Notes under the pieces: generated by a model
Seen by the model: the letters and a program-made list of their open reading frames with translations, nothing else
The model's database searches: none
Told to the model about the DNA's origin: nothing
Program-made: the position numbers and the translations under genes
Origin: Gracilibacillus caseinilyticus
GTDB lineage: Bacteria; Bacillota; Bacilli; Bacillales; Amphibacillaceae
Direction of reading: 5' to 3'
DNA length: 64,000 nt
NCBI RefSeq assembly: GCF_022919115.1
Contig: NZ_CP095072.1
Span: 1-64,000, forward strand
In this document: piece by piece, positions 28,452 through 37,714 of the stretch
How positions within the stretch are numbered: position 1 is the stretch's first letter
How the letters are laid out: every line of letters begins with the position of its first letter

Positions 28452-28601
28452 ACCATTCTCATAATAACTATTCAATTCCTATATTCACACTATTTGGAGG
28501 ATTGGTTCATTAAATGTTAGAAATGTTTGTTCTAAGAAACAGCAAGGATTTGAGAACATTTCGATAAAAACGGATGCATATTAGATATATCATGTTTCCT
28601 A

Positions 28602-29174
28602 TAATGCGGATTATGTTAAGTAGAACTGTCTGAAATTGTGGCAATTATGATAGATTTCATCTACTTAGCAAAGCTCCGGAAATATGCTCCGCGTCCTGTG
28701 GGCACGGCTTCAGCTAGGCTACTACTTGAACAACTTCTTTGCTGCCTTGTACCGAGGAAGCTCACTTCGAAGCGATACTTGCAGGCACAGACAAAGTGGA
28801 TCTTCAGCTCGCGCTGATTCCACGGGAGTCTCCGCATATTTCCTACGCTTTAAGGAAGTTCTGCAACTTATGAAACAGCTAAAAGTAGTGGTTCTAGGCG
28901 CTATGAAAGTATATGTGTAGTAAGAACACTCATTAATACCATATACCACATACTACCTCTTGCATCAGTTGTAGAGCAAGTAACATAGCGTAGGCCAACC
29001 ACGTAGACTCCCGCGGGACGTGCAGGTGCTGAAGATCCACTTTGTGAAGCGCTCTTCTTCACAAAGTTAGCTTCAGCCGTGCCCCCCAGGACGCGAAGTG
29101 GTTGGCCGGAGCGGTATCACAGCACCTTAATCATTTCAAAAGAAGCACGTGGCTACTTAACATAATCCCCAATA
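28602..29174. mobile_element. Dispersed repeat element, copy B (573 bp, inverted relative to A and C)
   Basis: Ends are TAATGCGGATTATGTTAAGT (left, 28602) and ACTTAACATAATCC (right, to 29174), inverted copies with two mismatches over 22 bases. Internal blocks match copy C when reverse complemented: GGAAATATGCTCCGCGTCCT, CACTTCGAAGCGATACTTGC, CAAAGTGGATCTTCAGCTCG on the left and CCAACCACGTAGACTCCCGC, AGGTGCTGAAGATCCACTTT, GCGAAGTGGTTGGCCGGAGC on the right. Open frames inside (for example 28684-28920) are by-products of the repeat. The rest of 28389-29259 is operon leader and terminator. Confidence 0.85.
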
Positions 29175-29222
29175 TCGGTAGCTACATTATTATTTTTACA
29201 ATTATCGACTTTCTTGCTAACA

Positions 29223-29258
29223 AAAAAACGATCAGCAATTGAATGCTGATCGTTTTTT
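29223..29258 (-). terminator. Intrinsic terminator of the DHA2 transporter gene
   Basis: Perfect 15-base stem AAAAAACGATCAGCA / TGCTGATCGTTTTTT with a short loop, immediately before the gene's stop codon on the minus-strand reading. Confidence 0.9.
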
Positions 29259-29259
29259 C

Positions 29260-30795
29260 TTATTCTACTGCAACTTGCTCTATCTTTGTTTCTGCGGGTT
29301 GCTCTTCTTTTTGTTGTGGAGTTGATTTCACTCGTTTGATAAAGAACGCTAATACCAACGCAACTGCCGCAATAAAGGTCGAGATGAAGAAGGTAAAGTT
29401 AATTCCGTTTAACATCGCCTGATTAATTAGTTCCTGAGGAATACTTTGTTCTGCTCCACCTGTTACTTGGCTTGGATCTAAGTTACCGGCAGCAATGTTT
29501 TCCTGAACAATATCTGTTGCACTTGATTCGGTACGCTTATTCATGATCGTAATTAACAATGCGGAACCGATCGCACCTGACACTTGCTGTAACGTATTAT
29601 TCATTGCTGTACCATCTGGATAGTTCGCAGCAGGCAACTGATTTAAACCATTTGTCATGACCGGCATCATTACCATGGACATCCCAAACATTCTAAATGT
29701 ATAAAGAATAACCAAAGTTGAATAAGCAGTGTCCATGCTAATATTACTAAAGAAGAAAGTTGTTGCTGTCGTAATCGTTAAACCAAGAATCGCTAATACC
29801 TTCGCACCATATTTATCAAACAATCGACCAGTAATTGGAGACATAACCCCCATTACTAATGCACCTGGAAGCATTAATAAACCAGATTCCATTGGCGATA
29901 TACCACGAATCGTTTGAATATAAATCGGCATTAAGATCATCGCCGAGAACATCGCCATCGCAATCACGATAGAAATAGCAGATGATAATGCGAACATTGG
30001 GTATTTATAGATTCTGAATTCAAGCATTGGCACATCCAATTTCATTTGACGGACAATGAAAGAAACAAGACCAATGGCACCAACAATAATGGTACCGTAC
30101 ACCCACGGATCCCCCCAGCCATCATCACCAGCAGAACTGAATCCGTATAATAATCCACCAAAACCTATACTTGAAAGAACAATCGAAAATACATCTAATT
30201 TAATTTCTCGCTTACCTGTAATATCTTTCAATTTAAAGATCGAAATAATTAAAGATAAAGCAGCTATCGGAAGTACAATATCGAATAGCATTCTCCAGCT
30301 GTAATGTTCCACAATCCATCCTGATAAAGTAGGTCCAATAGCGGGAGCTGTAATCATAACAATACCAAAAGTACCCATTGCCGCCCCACGTTTTTCAACT
30401 GGGAAAGCATTAAGCATAACGTTCATTAGTAACGGCATCATAATAGCAGAACCAGATGCTTGAATCATTCTGGCAGCTAATAACACACCAAACGCAGGAG
30501 CAATACTTGCTAAAAATGTACCTAACGTAAAAAGGGTCATCGCTGTAATAAATAATTTCTTGTCAGAGAATCGTTGAATTAAAAAAGCACTTGCAGGAAT
30601 TAATATACCGTTGATAAGCATATAACCTGTAGAGAGCCATTGTACGGACGTAGCATTTACTTCGAATTCAGACATTATCGAAGGCAAAGCTACATTTAAT
30701 AAAGTTTCATTTAAAATAGATACAAACGCACCAATAAATAATATAGCAATCATGCCATATGGTGGTTTTTTCTCTATTGAATGATTGTTTGACAT
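29260..30795 (-). CDS. DHA2 family multidrug MFS transporter (EmrB/QacA, LmrB-like)
   Basis: 511 residues and 14 hydrophobic helices. The motif-A-like loop is LIQRFSDKKLFITA; GPTLSGWIVEHYSWRMLFDI is the DHA2 motif C region, and MESGLLMLPGALVMGVMSPI GRLFDKYG the second half signature. It exports hydrophobic drugs or lipids using proton motive force. AAGGA lies 9 bases before the ATG. Divergent from a TetR gene 166 bases away, the usual local repressor. A paralogue with its own TetR lies at 54016-55479. Confidence 0.9.
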   Translation of the reverse strand: MSNNHSIEKKPPYGMIAILFIGAFVSILNETLLNVALPSIMSEFEVNATSVQWLSTGYMLINGILIPASAFLIQRFSDKKLFITAMTLFTLGTFLASIAPAFGVLLAARMIQASGSAIMMPLLMNVMLNAFPVEKRGAAMGTFGIVMITAPAIGPTLSGWIVEHYSWRMLFDIVLPIAALSLIISIFKLKDITGKREIKLDVFSIVLSSIGFGGLLYGFSSAGDDGWGDPWVYGTIIVGAIGLVSFIVRQMKLDVPMLEFRIYKYPMFALSSAISIVIAMAMFSAMILMPIYIQTIRGISPMESGLLMLPGALVMGVMSPITGRLFDKYGAKVLAILGLTITTATTFFFSNISMDTAYSTLVILYTFRMFGMSMVMMPVMTNGLNQLPAANYPDGTAMNNTLQQVSGAIGSALLITIMNKRTESSATDIVQENIAAGNLDPSQVTGGAEQSIPQELINQAMLNGINFTFFISTFIAAVALVLAFFIKRVKSTPQQKEEQPAETKIEQVAVE

Positions 30796-30961
30796 TCGTG
30801 TATCCTTCTTTCCATTATAGTTGTTAAATGAAGTACTTACTTATTCTATACCTATAGTTCAATAATTGCAATATATATTTTTTACCATATTAAAAAACAT
30901 TGATATTATAGATTTTATTAGATAAAATTAAATTATACCATCGTTATAAAAGGGTGAAAAA

Positions 30962-31828
30962 ATGAACGATACACGAAAAAAAATCATTGATGCTGCCCAC
31001 TCCTTATTTGTCAAAAAAGGATTTGCAGCTTCTTCTGTACAAGACATATTAGACAAGGCTGAGATTTCGAAAGGAACTTTTTACAATCATTTTCATTCAA
31101 AAAATGACTGTTTACTCGCCATCCTTTCCTTCGTAGAAGAACAAATAGATACAGAACGTCAAAAAATCGCTATTGGTAAAGAAAAAGACAATGAAGAAGT
31201 CTTCATCGAGCAAGTCGCGATGAAAATGACAATGAACCGCGAGCATAATATGATGACGGTGTTTCAAACAGTTTCCATATCTGAAGATGAACAACTGAAA
31301 GCTTATATGCACAGAGCCCATGCGAAAGAACTCAAATGGCTGGCTCAAAGAATTGCAGATATTTATCCTGCCAAAGGAAGCCATTACACAATGGATCATG
31401 CGATTATGTTACTCGGCAGTATTCACAGCTTCCAGTTTGTTGCTAAATTAGGATCTGGTCAGACACCATCCATTGAGAAAGTCATTCGCTATGTACTTAG
31501 ACGAATTAAGTCGATGCTTGACGATCAAATAAAGACACAAGAAACGTTCTTCCAACGACATTGGTTAGATCACGACTTCACAAATGAAAAAGATCAGCAA
31601 CAGACACTTTTTCAGCAGTTAAAACAATTAGATACCGATTTACAAAGTAATGGTAACGAAACAAAGCTTGCCTATGTTCAATTTCTTATTAATGAATTAC
31701 AAGCAGAGGAACCAAAATATTTCTTGATCGAAAGCGTCTGCCAATCCATGTTGCAAGCCTTTACTGATTCATCATTAGAACATGAGATTCAGCAAGTGGT
31801 CCATCTGATTCACAAATTACATTTATAG
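30962..31828 (+). CDS. TetR/AcrR family transcriptional repressor
   Basis: 288 residues, long for the family (usually about 200). The HTH is clear: AAHSLFVKKGFAASSVQDIL DKAEISKGTFYNHFHSKNDC at residues 10-50. The ligand-binding half is extended by a C-terminal helical part (FQQLKQLDTDLQSNGNETKL onward). AAAGGGTG precedes the ATG. It probably represses the divergent DHA2 pump and itself; the AT-rich 30796-30961 gap, with TATAGTTCAATAATTGCAAT, would hold the operator. Confidence 0.88.
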   Translation: MNDTRKKIIDAAHSLFVKKGFAASSVQDILDKAEISKGTFYNHFHSKNDCLLAILSFVEEQIDTERQKIAIGKEKDNEEVFIEQVAMKMTMNREHNMMTVFQTVSISEDEQLKAYMHRAHAKELKWLAQRIADIYPAKGSHYTMDHAIMLLGSIHSFQFVAKLGSGQTPSIEKVIRYVLRRIKSMLDDQIKTQETFFQRHWLDHDFTNEKDQQQTLFQQLKQLDTDLQSNGNETKLAYVQFLINELQAEEPKYFLIESVCQSMLQAFTDSSLEHEIQQVVHLIHKLHL

Positions 31829-31873
31829 AAGAGATGGAGACATGCCAGCACATAAAACATGTCAATACGATCT

Positions 31874-31931
31874 AAAAGCCGAACATAGCACGAATCTTTT
31901 TTGATAAGATTCGGTGTTATGTTCGGCTTTT
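31874..31931 (+). terminator. Terminator with GCCGAACATA core
   Basis: Long imperfect stem: AAAAGCCGAACATA ... TATGTTCGGCTTTT with inner arms CACGAATCTT / AAGATTCGGTG. Runs of T follow. The same core recurs at 37459-37518, and a close variant at 61207-61255. Confidence 0.85.
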
Positions 31932-32024
31932 AATTTGCCTCTTACTTATTTCAAAAAAAATCACTAGCTAAGAAATTAGTTTAACATTAAACTTTTTTCA
32001 CCAATACAGAGAGGAGCGAACGAA

Positions 32025-32444
32025 TTGGTGAACACAAATATTTTTAAATTAATCCATATGATTGAAAAAATAAACAATGAACACATCATTCACTTTACAA
32101 AAGCTTATTCCTATCCGCTTGGCATTTCGCCGATCTTAGCATTGTCTGAGTTACGCTCACACGGTCCTTTAAAACAGGTAGAGCTTGCCAATACAAAAGG
32201 AGCCATGACAAATATTGCGACAAAACTCGTAAATCTCGGTCTTGCTGTTCGACAACCAGATGAACAAGATAAACGTACCATACGTATGGTGATCACACCT
32301 GAAGGAGAAAAAGCCCTTTCTGAGGCACAGGCGATAGGCAAAAAATTATTTATGGACATCTTTGAAGTATTAAGTGAAGAAGAGCTGAACCAATATTTAA
32401 TGATTCAGGAGAAATTATTAGAAGCTGTAACCAAAAACGACTAA
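32025..32444 (+). CDS. MarR family transcriptional regulator
   Basis: 139 residues. A winged helix is visible in GISPILALSELRSHGPLKQV, ELANTKGAMTNIATKLVNLG and the wing RQPDEQDKRTIRMVITPEGE. Start TTG 32025 lies 8 bases after GAGGAG; a GTG follows directly. It is 18 bases before the SDR gene and in the same direction, so it probably autoregulates that pair. Shortened helices before the HTH are normal for the family. Confidence 0.88.
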   Translation: MVNTNIFKLIHMIEKINNEHIIHFTKAYSYPLGISPILALSELRSHGPLKQVELANTKGAMTNIATKLVNLGLAVRQPDEQDKRTIRMVITPEGEKALSEAQAIGKKLFMDIFEVLSEEELNQYLMIQEKLLEAVTKND

Positions 32445-32462
32445 TAATAAGGAGGAAACAAA

Positions 32463-33184
32463 ATGAGCAGATTAGCAGGCAAAGTAGCAATAATTACAGG
32501 TAGAGCCCGTGGCATGGGTGCTTCTCATATCAAACGCTTCACAGAAGAAGGTGCAAGCGTCATAATTGCAGATATTCTTGAAGAAGAAGGAAAAGCATTA
32601 GCAAATCAATTAGGTGATAGCGTTGAATTTAAAATGCTTGATGTAACAAAAAGTGATAATTGGAAAGAAGTAATACAATACACTGAAAACACCTTTGGCA
32701 AGATTGATATTCTCGTGAATAATGCTGGCATTAGTATGAACAAATCACAGAAGAAGACTATCGAAAAATCGTTGATATCAATCAAATTTCCGTCTTCTTA
32801 GGTATACAATCTGTTCTTACTGCCTTGAAAAAGGTCGGTGGCGGATCGATTGTGAATATTTCGTCAATTAATGGACATGTTGGTGGCGCGATAGGCTATA
32901 CAGATACCAAATTCGCAGTAAGAGGTATGACAAAAGCAGCTGCACTCAATTTAAGCCCGTATAACATTCGAGTAAACTCTGTTCATCCAGGTGTCATCGA
33001 AACACCAATGATCATGCAAGAAGATTCAAAAGAAACAATTGAGGCGTTCGCTAAACACATTCCTGCTGGCAGAGTAGCAAAACCAGAGGAAGTCACACAG
33101 CTGGTACACTACCTCGCTTCTGTTGAATCCAGTTACAGTAGCGGCTCCGAATTTGTCGTTGACGGTGGATTAACCGCACGATAA
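32463..33184 (+). pseudogene. SDR family oxidoreductase, frameshifted mid-gene
   Basis: AAGGAGG precedes ATG 32463. The first part (to a TAG at 32799-32801) carries the NAD-binding loop, here TGRARGMGASH instead of the usual TGGxxGxG, then DVTKS and the NNAG motif. The second part continues in another frame from about 32750 with EEDYRKIVDINQISVFLGIQ, the SSINGHVGGAIGYTDTKFAV catalytic S-Y-K segment and VHPGVIETPM. One missing base near 32745-32750 (TCACAG for TCAACAG would do) accounts for the break; joined, the protein is about 240 residues, the classical SDR length. Both the Gly-to-Arg change and the shift suggest loss of function, unless the shift is a sequencing error. Confidence 0.8.
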
Positions 33185-33223
33185 TAATACTTCCTTAAAT
33201 AGAATACTTCATTTATCAAGAAC

Positions 33224-33249
33224 GTCGCAGTATCCACTGCGGCTTTTTT
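33224..33249 (+). terminator. Intrinsic terminator after the SDR gene
   Basis: GTCGCAGT ATCC ACTGCGGC stem-loop followed by TTTTTT. Confidence 0.85.
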
Positions 33250-33414
33250 GATTTCCTTCGATCCCTAATAAATCCTTAGGCATATAGAGGATTCTTGATT
33301 TAAAGCTGATTCATGCCTACAGCAATTTACAAATACGAGCATATTGTTATTACAAAGAATGTGTAACAACTAACAAAAAAGATGCATGTATGTCATCAGA
33401 AGGTGTGATAGCAA

Positions 33415-34506
33415 TTGAAAATCATGACTGTTTTAGGTACGAGACCGGAAATTATCAGGTTAAGTCTTATAATAAAAAAGCTAGATCAATTTGCTGACCA
33501 ACATATCCTAGTCCATACTGGCCAGAATTTCACGGCTACACTCAACGATGTCTTTTTCGATGAATTAGATGTGCGTAAGCCTGATTATGTGTTAGGAACA
33601 AACCAACTTACATTAGGTGAGCAGTTATCTCTTTTATTTAAAGACCTCGAAAAGATTATTTCAAAAGAAAAACCAGATAAAGTACTCGTCTTAGGCGATA
33701 CCAACAGTGGTTTAAGCGCCATTCTATCAGAAAGAATGGGAATTCCTGTTGTCCATATGGAAGCGGGAAACCGCTGTTTTGATTTGGAAGTACCGGAAGA
33801 AAAGAACCGAAAAATCATCGATGCCGTCTCTAGTTGCAATCTACCCTACACTCCCAACAGTAAAGAAAATCTTCTAAGAGAAGGCATACAACCTAACCGT
33901 GTCTTTCTATCCGGCAATCCGATATATGAAGTATTAGAGCATAACCGGTCCAAAATTGAACAAAGCACCATACTTGACCGGCTCCAATTAAAGGAAGACG
34001 GTTATTTTCTAGCAACCTTTCACCGAGCAGAAAATGTGGATCATGCTGGTAAATTAGCAGAAATACTTAAAGGATTGAATATGGTCGCAGATATATTTCA
34101 AAAGAAAATTATTTGCAGCGTACATCCCAGAACACAATCTCGGATCGAGGCAAGTTCGGGATTACCTGAACACCCTCTAGTTGAATTTCATGAGCCATTC
34201 GGATTTTTTGATTTTGTCAAATTAGAGAAAAACTGTCTTTGTGCCTTAACCGACAGTGGCACGGTACAAGAAGAATGTTGTTTATTTCACATTCCTACCG
34301 TAACAATTCGAAAAACAACCGAAAGACCAGAAACTATCGAATGCGGCAGTAACATGTTGTCTGGCATTGATGCACAACAAATTGCTCTGTCGACTCGCGT
34401 AATGATCAAACAACCACGAGATTGGACTTTTCCAGAAGGTTATGATCACCGCAATGTATCGGATAAAGTAATTAAAATTGTCATGGGAGGCATGAATTAT
34501 GTTTAA
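33415..34506 (+). CDS. Non-hydrolysing UDP-sugar 2-epimerase (WecB/FnlC-like)
   Basis: 363 residues. TVLGTRPEIIRLSLIIKKLD at the N-terminus, VLVLGDTNSGLSAILSERMG, HMEAGNRCFD, FLATFHRAENV and ALTDSGTVQEECCLFHIPTV are the UDP-GlcNAc 2-epimerase family motifs. Because the next two genes encode a FnlA-like dehydratase and an RmlD-like reductase, this is more likely the FnlC/Cap5G type, which epimerises UDP-2-acetamido-2,6-dideoxy-L-talose to UDP-FucNAc, than a ManNAc-forming enzyme. TTG 33415 follows AAGGTG by 9 bases and gives the family-typical MKIMTVLGTRPE start. Overlaps the next gene by 8 bases. Confidence 0.85.
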   Translation: MKIMTVLGTRPEIIRLSLIIKKLDQFADQHILVHTGQNFTATLNDVFFDELDVRKPDYVLGTNQLTLGEQLSLLFKDLEKIISKEKPDKVLVLGDTNSGLSAILSERMGIPVVHMEAGNRCFDLEVPEEKNRKIIDAVSSCNLPYTPNSKENLLREGIQPNRVFLSGNPIYEVLEHNRSKIEQSTILDRLQLKEDGYFLATFHRAENVDHAGKLAEILKGLNMVADIFQKKIICSVHPRTQSRIEASSGLPEHPLVEFHEPFGFFDFVKLEKNCLCALTDSGTVQEECCLFHIPTVTIRKTTERPETIECGSNMLSGIDAQQIALSTRVMIKQPRDWTFPEGYDHRNVSDKVIKIVMGGMNYV

Positions 34507-35485
34507 AGATCAAACGATACTGATTACAGGCGGTACCGGTTCATGGGGATATGAATTGGTACGTCAGCTTATTTTATTCGAACCGAAAGAAATCCGGATC
34601 TATTCTCGAAATGAATCCAGCCAATTTACGATGCAACAAGAATTCGACAATCACCCACTCCTGAAATTTGTCATAGGAGATATCAGGGAAAAAGAAGCAA
34701 TAACCGAAGCGTGCCAGGATGTCGATTACCTCTTCCACCTAGCGGCACTGAAACACGTACCGGTCTGTGAATATCAACCACTCGAAGCATTAAAAACAAA
34801 TGTTCACGGTACACAGAACGTCATTGACGCTGCAATCGAGTGTGGTATTAAAAAAGTGTTATATATTTCTACAGATAAGGCCGCAAATCCTTTCAATTTC
34901 TATGGATTGTCAAAAGCAATGGGAGAACGACTTATCATTCATGCCAACACCTTAAACAGCGATACCCAATTTGTCTGTATTCGTGGTGGCAATGTGCTCG
35001 GAACTAACGGCAGTGTCATTCATGTTTTGAAAAAGCACATGAAAGAAAAAGGAAAAATCGGTATTACAGACCTAAATATGACTCGATTTTTCTTAACTAT
35101 TGAAGATGCGATTCGACTTGTTTTTAAAGCCACTTCAGAAAGTATCGGTGGTGAAATATTTGTGATGAAAATGCCAGCTTGTAAAATCATGGACATTGCC
35201 CAAGTATTAATAGACGCCTCGGGCAGGAAAGATATTGCTATTGAAGTAATCGGAACGAGACCTGGTGAAAAAATCCACGAATTATTATTATCCGATAACG
35301 AAAGTCAAACAGCCATCACCTATGATGAAGAATATTTTGTTATTTTACCATTCATCCACATTGATGGTTTACAAGAGCATTATAAAAATTATCCACCTAC
35401 TGAGCTTGCAAACTATAATTCCAGCAAAGATTTAATGTCAAAAACAGAGATTCATGCAATGCTCGCAAAAGGGAGGTTCATCTAA
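34499..35485 (+). CDS. UDP-N-acetylglucosamine 4,6-dehydratase/epimerase (FnlA/Cap5E-like)
   Basis: 328 residues, an extended SDR of the polysaccharide biosynthesis (CapD/FnlA) group. ILITGGTGSWGYELVRQL is the NAD-binding loop, LFHLAALKHVPVCEYQPLEA follows, and the active-site segment STDKAANPFNFYGLSKAMGE contains the YxxxK pair. The C-terminal part GTRPGEKIHELLLSDNES is typical of FnlA/CapE. It makes the 4-keto-6-deoxy intermediate from UDP-GlcNAc. GGGAGG lies 8 bases before the ATG, and the start overlaps the epimerase gene, showing translational coupling. Confidence 0.85.
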   Translation: MFKDQTILITGGTGSWGYELVRQLILFEPKEIRIYSRNESSQFTMQQEFDNHPLLKFVIGDIREKEAITEACQDVDYLFHLAALKHVPVCEYQPLEALKTNVHGTQNVIDAAIECGIKKVLYISTDKAANPFNFYGLSKAMGERLIIHANTLNSDTQFVCIRGGNVLGTNGSVIHVLKKHMKEKGKIGITDLNMTRFFLTIEDAIRLVFKATSESIGGEIFVMKMPACKIMDIAQVLIDASGRKDIAIEVIGTRPGEKIHELLLSDNESQTAITYDEEYFVILPFIHIDGLQEHYKNYPPTELANYNSSKDLMSKTEIHAMLAKGRFI

Positions 35486-35486
35486 C

Positions 35487-36335
35487 ATGAAGCTGCTAGT
35501 TCTTGGCGGACATGGTATGGCAGGTCATGTCATTACAAATTATTTTAAGCAGAAAGATAACTTTCAGGTTTTTTATACGTCGAGAAATAAGACAGATAAA
35601 GATAGCATCTATCTAGACGTGACGAACTTGACAAGACTAGAAGAAATAATCGATATCATCAAACCTGATTTTATCATTAACTGTATCGGTGTTCTAATCA
35701 AATATGCACAGAAGAATCCAGAAATGGCTTATCAAATTAATAGCATCCTTCCATATCAAATCACCAAATTAGCGGATAGATACCAGAGCAAACTGATTCA
35801 CCTCAGTACAGATTGTGTGTTCTCCGGAAAACAAGGCAATTACACAGAAGATGATGAAGCAGATGGCACTACGATATATGCGCAATCCAAAAAACTGGGC
35901 GAAATAAAGGAAGATCACCATTTGACCATTCGCACATCCATCATTGGCCCTGAAATGAAAGACGATGGCCAAGGATTATTTCTCTGGTTTATGAAACAGC
36001 AGGGTCAAATTAAAGGATTTGAGAAAGTGCTATGGAACGGTATAACTACTTTAGAATTGGCAAAAGCGATAGACGTAATGATAGAAGAGCAAGTGACTGG
36101 ATTAGTTCATATCGGCGCCAAACAAAAAGTATCAAAATACACATTATTAAAATTGATCCAGGACATTTTTGATAAACATGACGTAGATATTATAGCTGAT
36201 GACGAAAACACGTTGGATCGTACTGTTCAAAGTAACCGAAACGATTTCAGCTATGACGTACCATCCTACGAAAACATGCTTCTAGAGATGAAGGAATGGA
36301 TGGAGCAATACAAATCGCTATATGAACGCCTATAA
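35487..36335 (+). CDS. RmlD-like sugar nucleotide reductase (FnlB/Cap5F N-domain-like)
   Basis: About 282 residues. KLLVLGGHGMAGHVITNYF is the nucleotide loop, FIINCIGVLIKYAQ and HLSTDCVFSGKQGNYTEDDE follow, with YAQSKKLGEI as the YxxxK site; this is the RmlD family. Position after the dehydratase suggests it reduces the 4-keto sugar to UDP-2-acetamido-2,6-dideoxy-L-talose (FnlB role). Cap5F proteins carry an extra C-terminal cupin, absent here. Start ATG 35487 has GGGAGG 8 bases upstream; it begins one base after the dehydratase stop. Last gene of the three-gene transcription unit. Confidence 0.85.
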   Translation: MKLLVLGGHGMAGHVITNYFKQKDNFQVFYTSRNKTDKDSIYLDVTNLTRLEEIIDIIKPDFIINCIGVLIKYAQKNPEMAYQINSILPYQITKLADRYQSKLIHLSTDCVFSGKQGNYTEDDEADGTTIYAQSKKLGEIKEDHHLTIRTSIIGPEMKDDGQGLFLWFMKQQGQIKGFEKVLWNGITTLELAKAIDVMIEEQVTGLVHIGAKQKVSKYTLLKLIQDIFDKHDVDIIADDENTLDRTVQSNRNDFSYDVPSYENMLLEMKEWMEQYKSLYERL

Positions 36336-36453
36336 AATGGACAAGGCGAATCACCATATAAGTACTATTTGAATCTCATTAGGTCATTGTCCAATACCTC
36401 TCTCCCTTATATGTCATACACTATGTTATCTTGAAAAAGAGAGTTGGCTTATC

Positions 36454-37365
36454 ATGAAAACATTCGTAACGGGTGGAGCAGGATTTATCGGGTCTCACCT
36501 TGTCGACCATTTAATACAACAAAACCATGAAGTGCACATCATCGATGATTTATCATCCGGGAAAAGATCTTATCTGCAGCCACAGGCTATTTTTCACCAC
36601 ATCGATATCCGCAGTGATCAAGCGGGTGATTTAATTAGGGAAGAAAAACCAGATATACTCTTCCACCTGGCAGCTCAAGCTGATGTGACAAGATCTATTG
36701 AAGACCCAAGATTTGATGCTGATGTAAATATTAATGGAACGATACAATTATTAAGGGCTTGCAATGATGCAGAGGTACAAAAATTCATCTTTTCTTCCAC
36801 TTCCGCAGTTTATGGCAATTTACAGAAGGAATTAATTACGGAAGAAGATCGTGCCATTCCCTTCTCCTATTATGGATTATCGAAATTAAGCGCAGAATTC
36901 TATATTCAGTTATTTCATCAACTGTACCAGCTTCCGTATGTCATTCTTCGCTACGGAAATGTCTACGGTCCGCGTCAGACTGCTAAAGGTGAAGGAGGCG
37001 TGATTGCTGTTTTTATGGAAAAAATCAGAAACGAACTGCCTTTAATGATTCATGGTGATGGAGCACAATCCCGAGATTTCGTCTATGTTGATGATGTGGT
37101 GCATGCTAATATAGCAGCAATGGCAAGCGAACAGAACGGTATGGTACAAATAAGTACTGGTAAACGAACTTCCATCAATCAGCTCGTAGAATCGCTATCT
37201 TCTCTACACCCTAAACCACTTGAAACACTTCATAAACCAGGAAGAATAGGCGACATCAAGCATAGCTGCCTTGCCAACCAAAAGGCATTTGACTTGTTGA
37301 AATGGAAACCAAAAACAGAAATCGCACAAGGAATTCAATATACGTATTCCTATTATCAATCGTAA
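36454..37365 (+). CDS. NAD-dependent epimerase (GalE-like UDP-sugar 4-epimerase)
   Basis: 303 residues. FVTGGAGFIGSHLVDHLIQQ, IIDDLSSGKRSYL, LFHLAAQADVTRSIEDPRFD, SSTSAVYGN and YGLSKLSAE (YxxxK) followed by RYGNVYGPRQ are the GalE/WbpP extended-SDR motifs. It most likely interconverts UDP-Glc/UDP-Gal or their GlcNAc forms for the nearby polysaccharide. A separate promoter is likely since it starts 118 bases after the previous gene; the ribosome site (GAGAG) is weak. Confidence 0.85.
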   Translation: MKTFVTGGAGFIGSHLVDHLIQQNHEVHIIDDLSSGKRSYLQPQAIFHHIDIRSDQAGDLIREEKPDILFHLAAQADVTRSIEDPRFDADVNINGTIQLLRACNDAEVQKFIFSSTSAVYGNLQKELITEEDRAIPFSYYGLSKLSAEFYIQLFHQLYQLPYVILRYGNVYGPRQTAKGEGGVIAVFMEKIRNELPLMIHGDGAQSRDFVYVDDVVHANIAAMASEQNGMVQISTGKRTSINQLVESLSSLHPKPLETLHKPGRIGDIKHSCLANQKAFDLLKWKPKTEIAQGIQYTYSYYQS

Positions 37366-37458
37366 GCGCGAAATACTGGTGATATAAGAAATCTGTGTAA
37401 GCTGGTAGAACGATAGAAAGAATCGCCTTAATTCGCAGCATAACTTTACAGCATAAGA

Positions 37459-37518
37459 GAAAAGCCGAACATAAAGTGGATGTTGTTTGAAGACATTTCT
37501 AGTTATGTTCGGCTTTTC
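37459..37518 (+). terminator. Terminator with GCCGAACATAA core
   Basis: 16-base perfect arms GAAAAGCCGAACATAA (37459-37474) and TTATGTTCGGCTTTTC (37503-37518). Same core as 31874-31931. Confidence 0.8.
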
Positions 37519-37569
37519 AATTGCTTGAATACTTATGTCAGTCCAGGGTTTTTCAGCTTTTTTCTTGTA

Positions 37570-37642
37570 CAAAAAAGCCCTCTTGATATGTGCAGGGACT
37601 CAATACGCATTGGGCCGAACTAGAATACTACCAAGAGGGACC
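37570..37642 (-). other. Nested inverted repeat ending in a T run (unidentified structured element)
   Basis: Outer arms CCCTCTTG (37578-37585) and CAAGAGGG (37632-37639), inner palindrome CAATACGCATTG (37601-37612). On the minus strand the outer stem is followed by CTTTTTTGT, so it could terminate the glycosyltransferase transcript only if that ran leftwards past its stop at 37715, which fits its orientation. The conserved-looking 45-base loop with its own hairpin is more elaborate than a plain terminator. Confidence 0.5.
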
Positions 37643-37714
37643 CTATTGTTAATATAAATTGGAACTCACTCCAAGAACTTGAATAGTAGAATTGCGATCA
37701 TTACAAATAAATCG

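Noticed and set aside
28684..28920. 78-codon frame, with a similar one at 57527-57721
   Set aside because: Both lie in the dispersed element and differ by indels outside a short shared block; likely by-products of repeat sequence.
37570..37642. Known riboswitch or T-box
   Set aside because: No gene begins downstream on the minus strand and no known class motif is visible.
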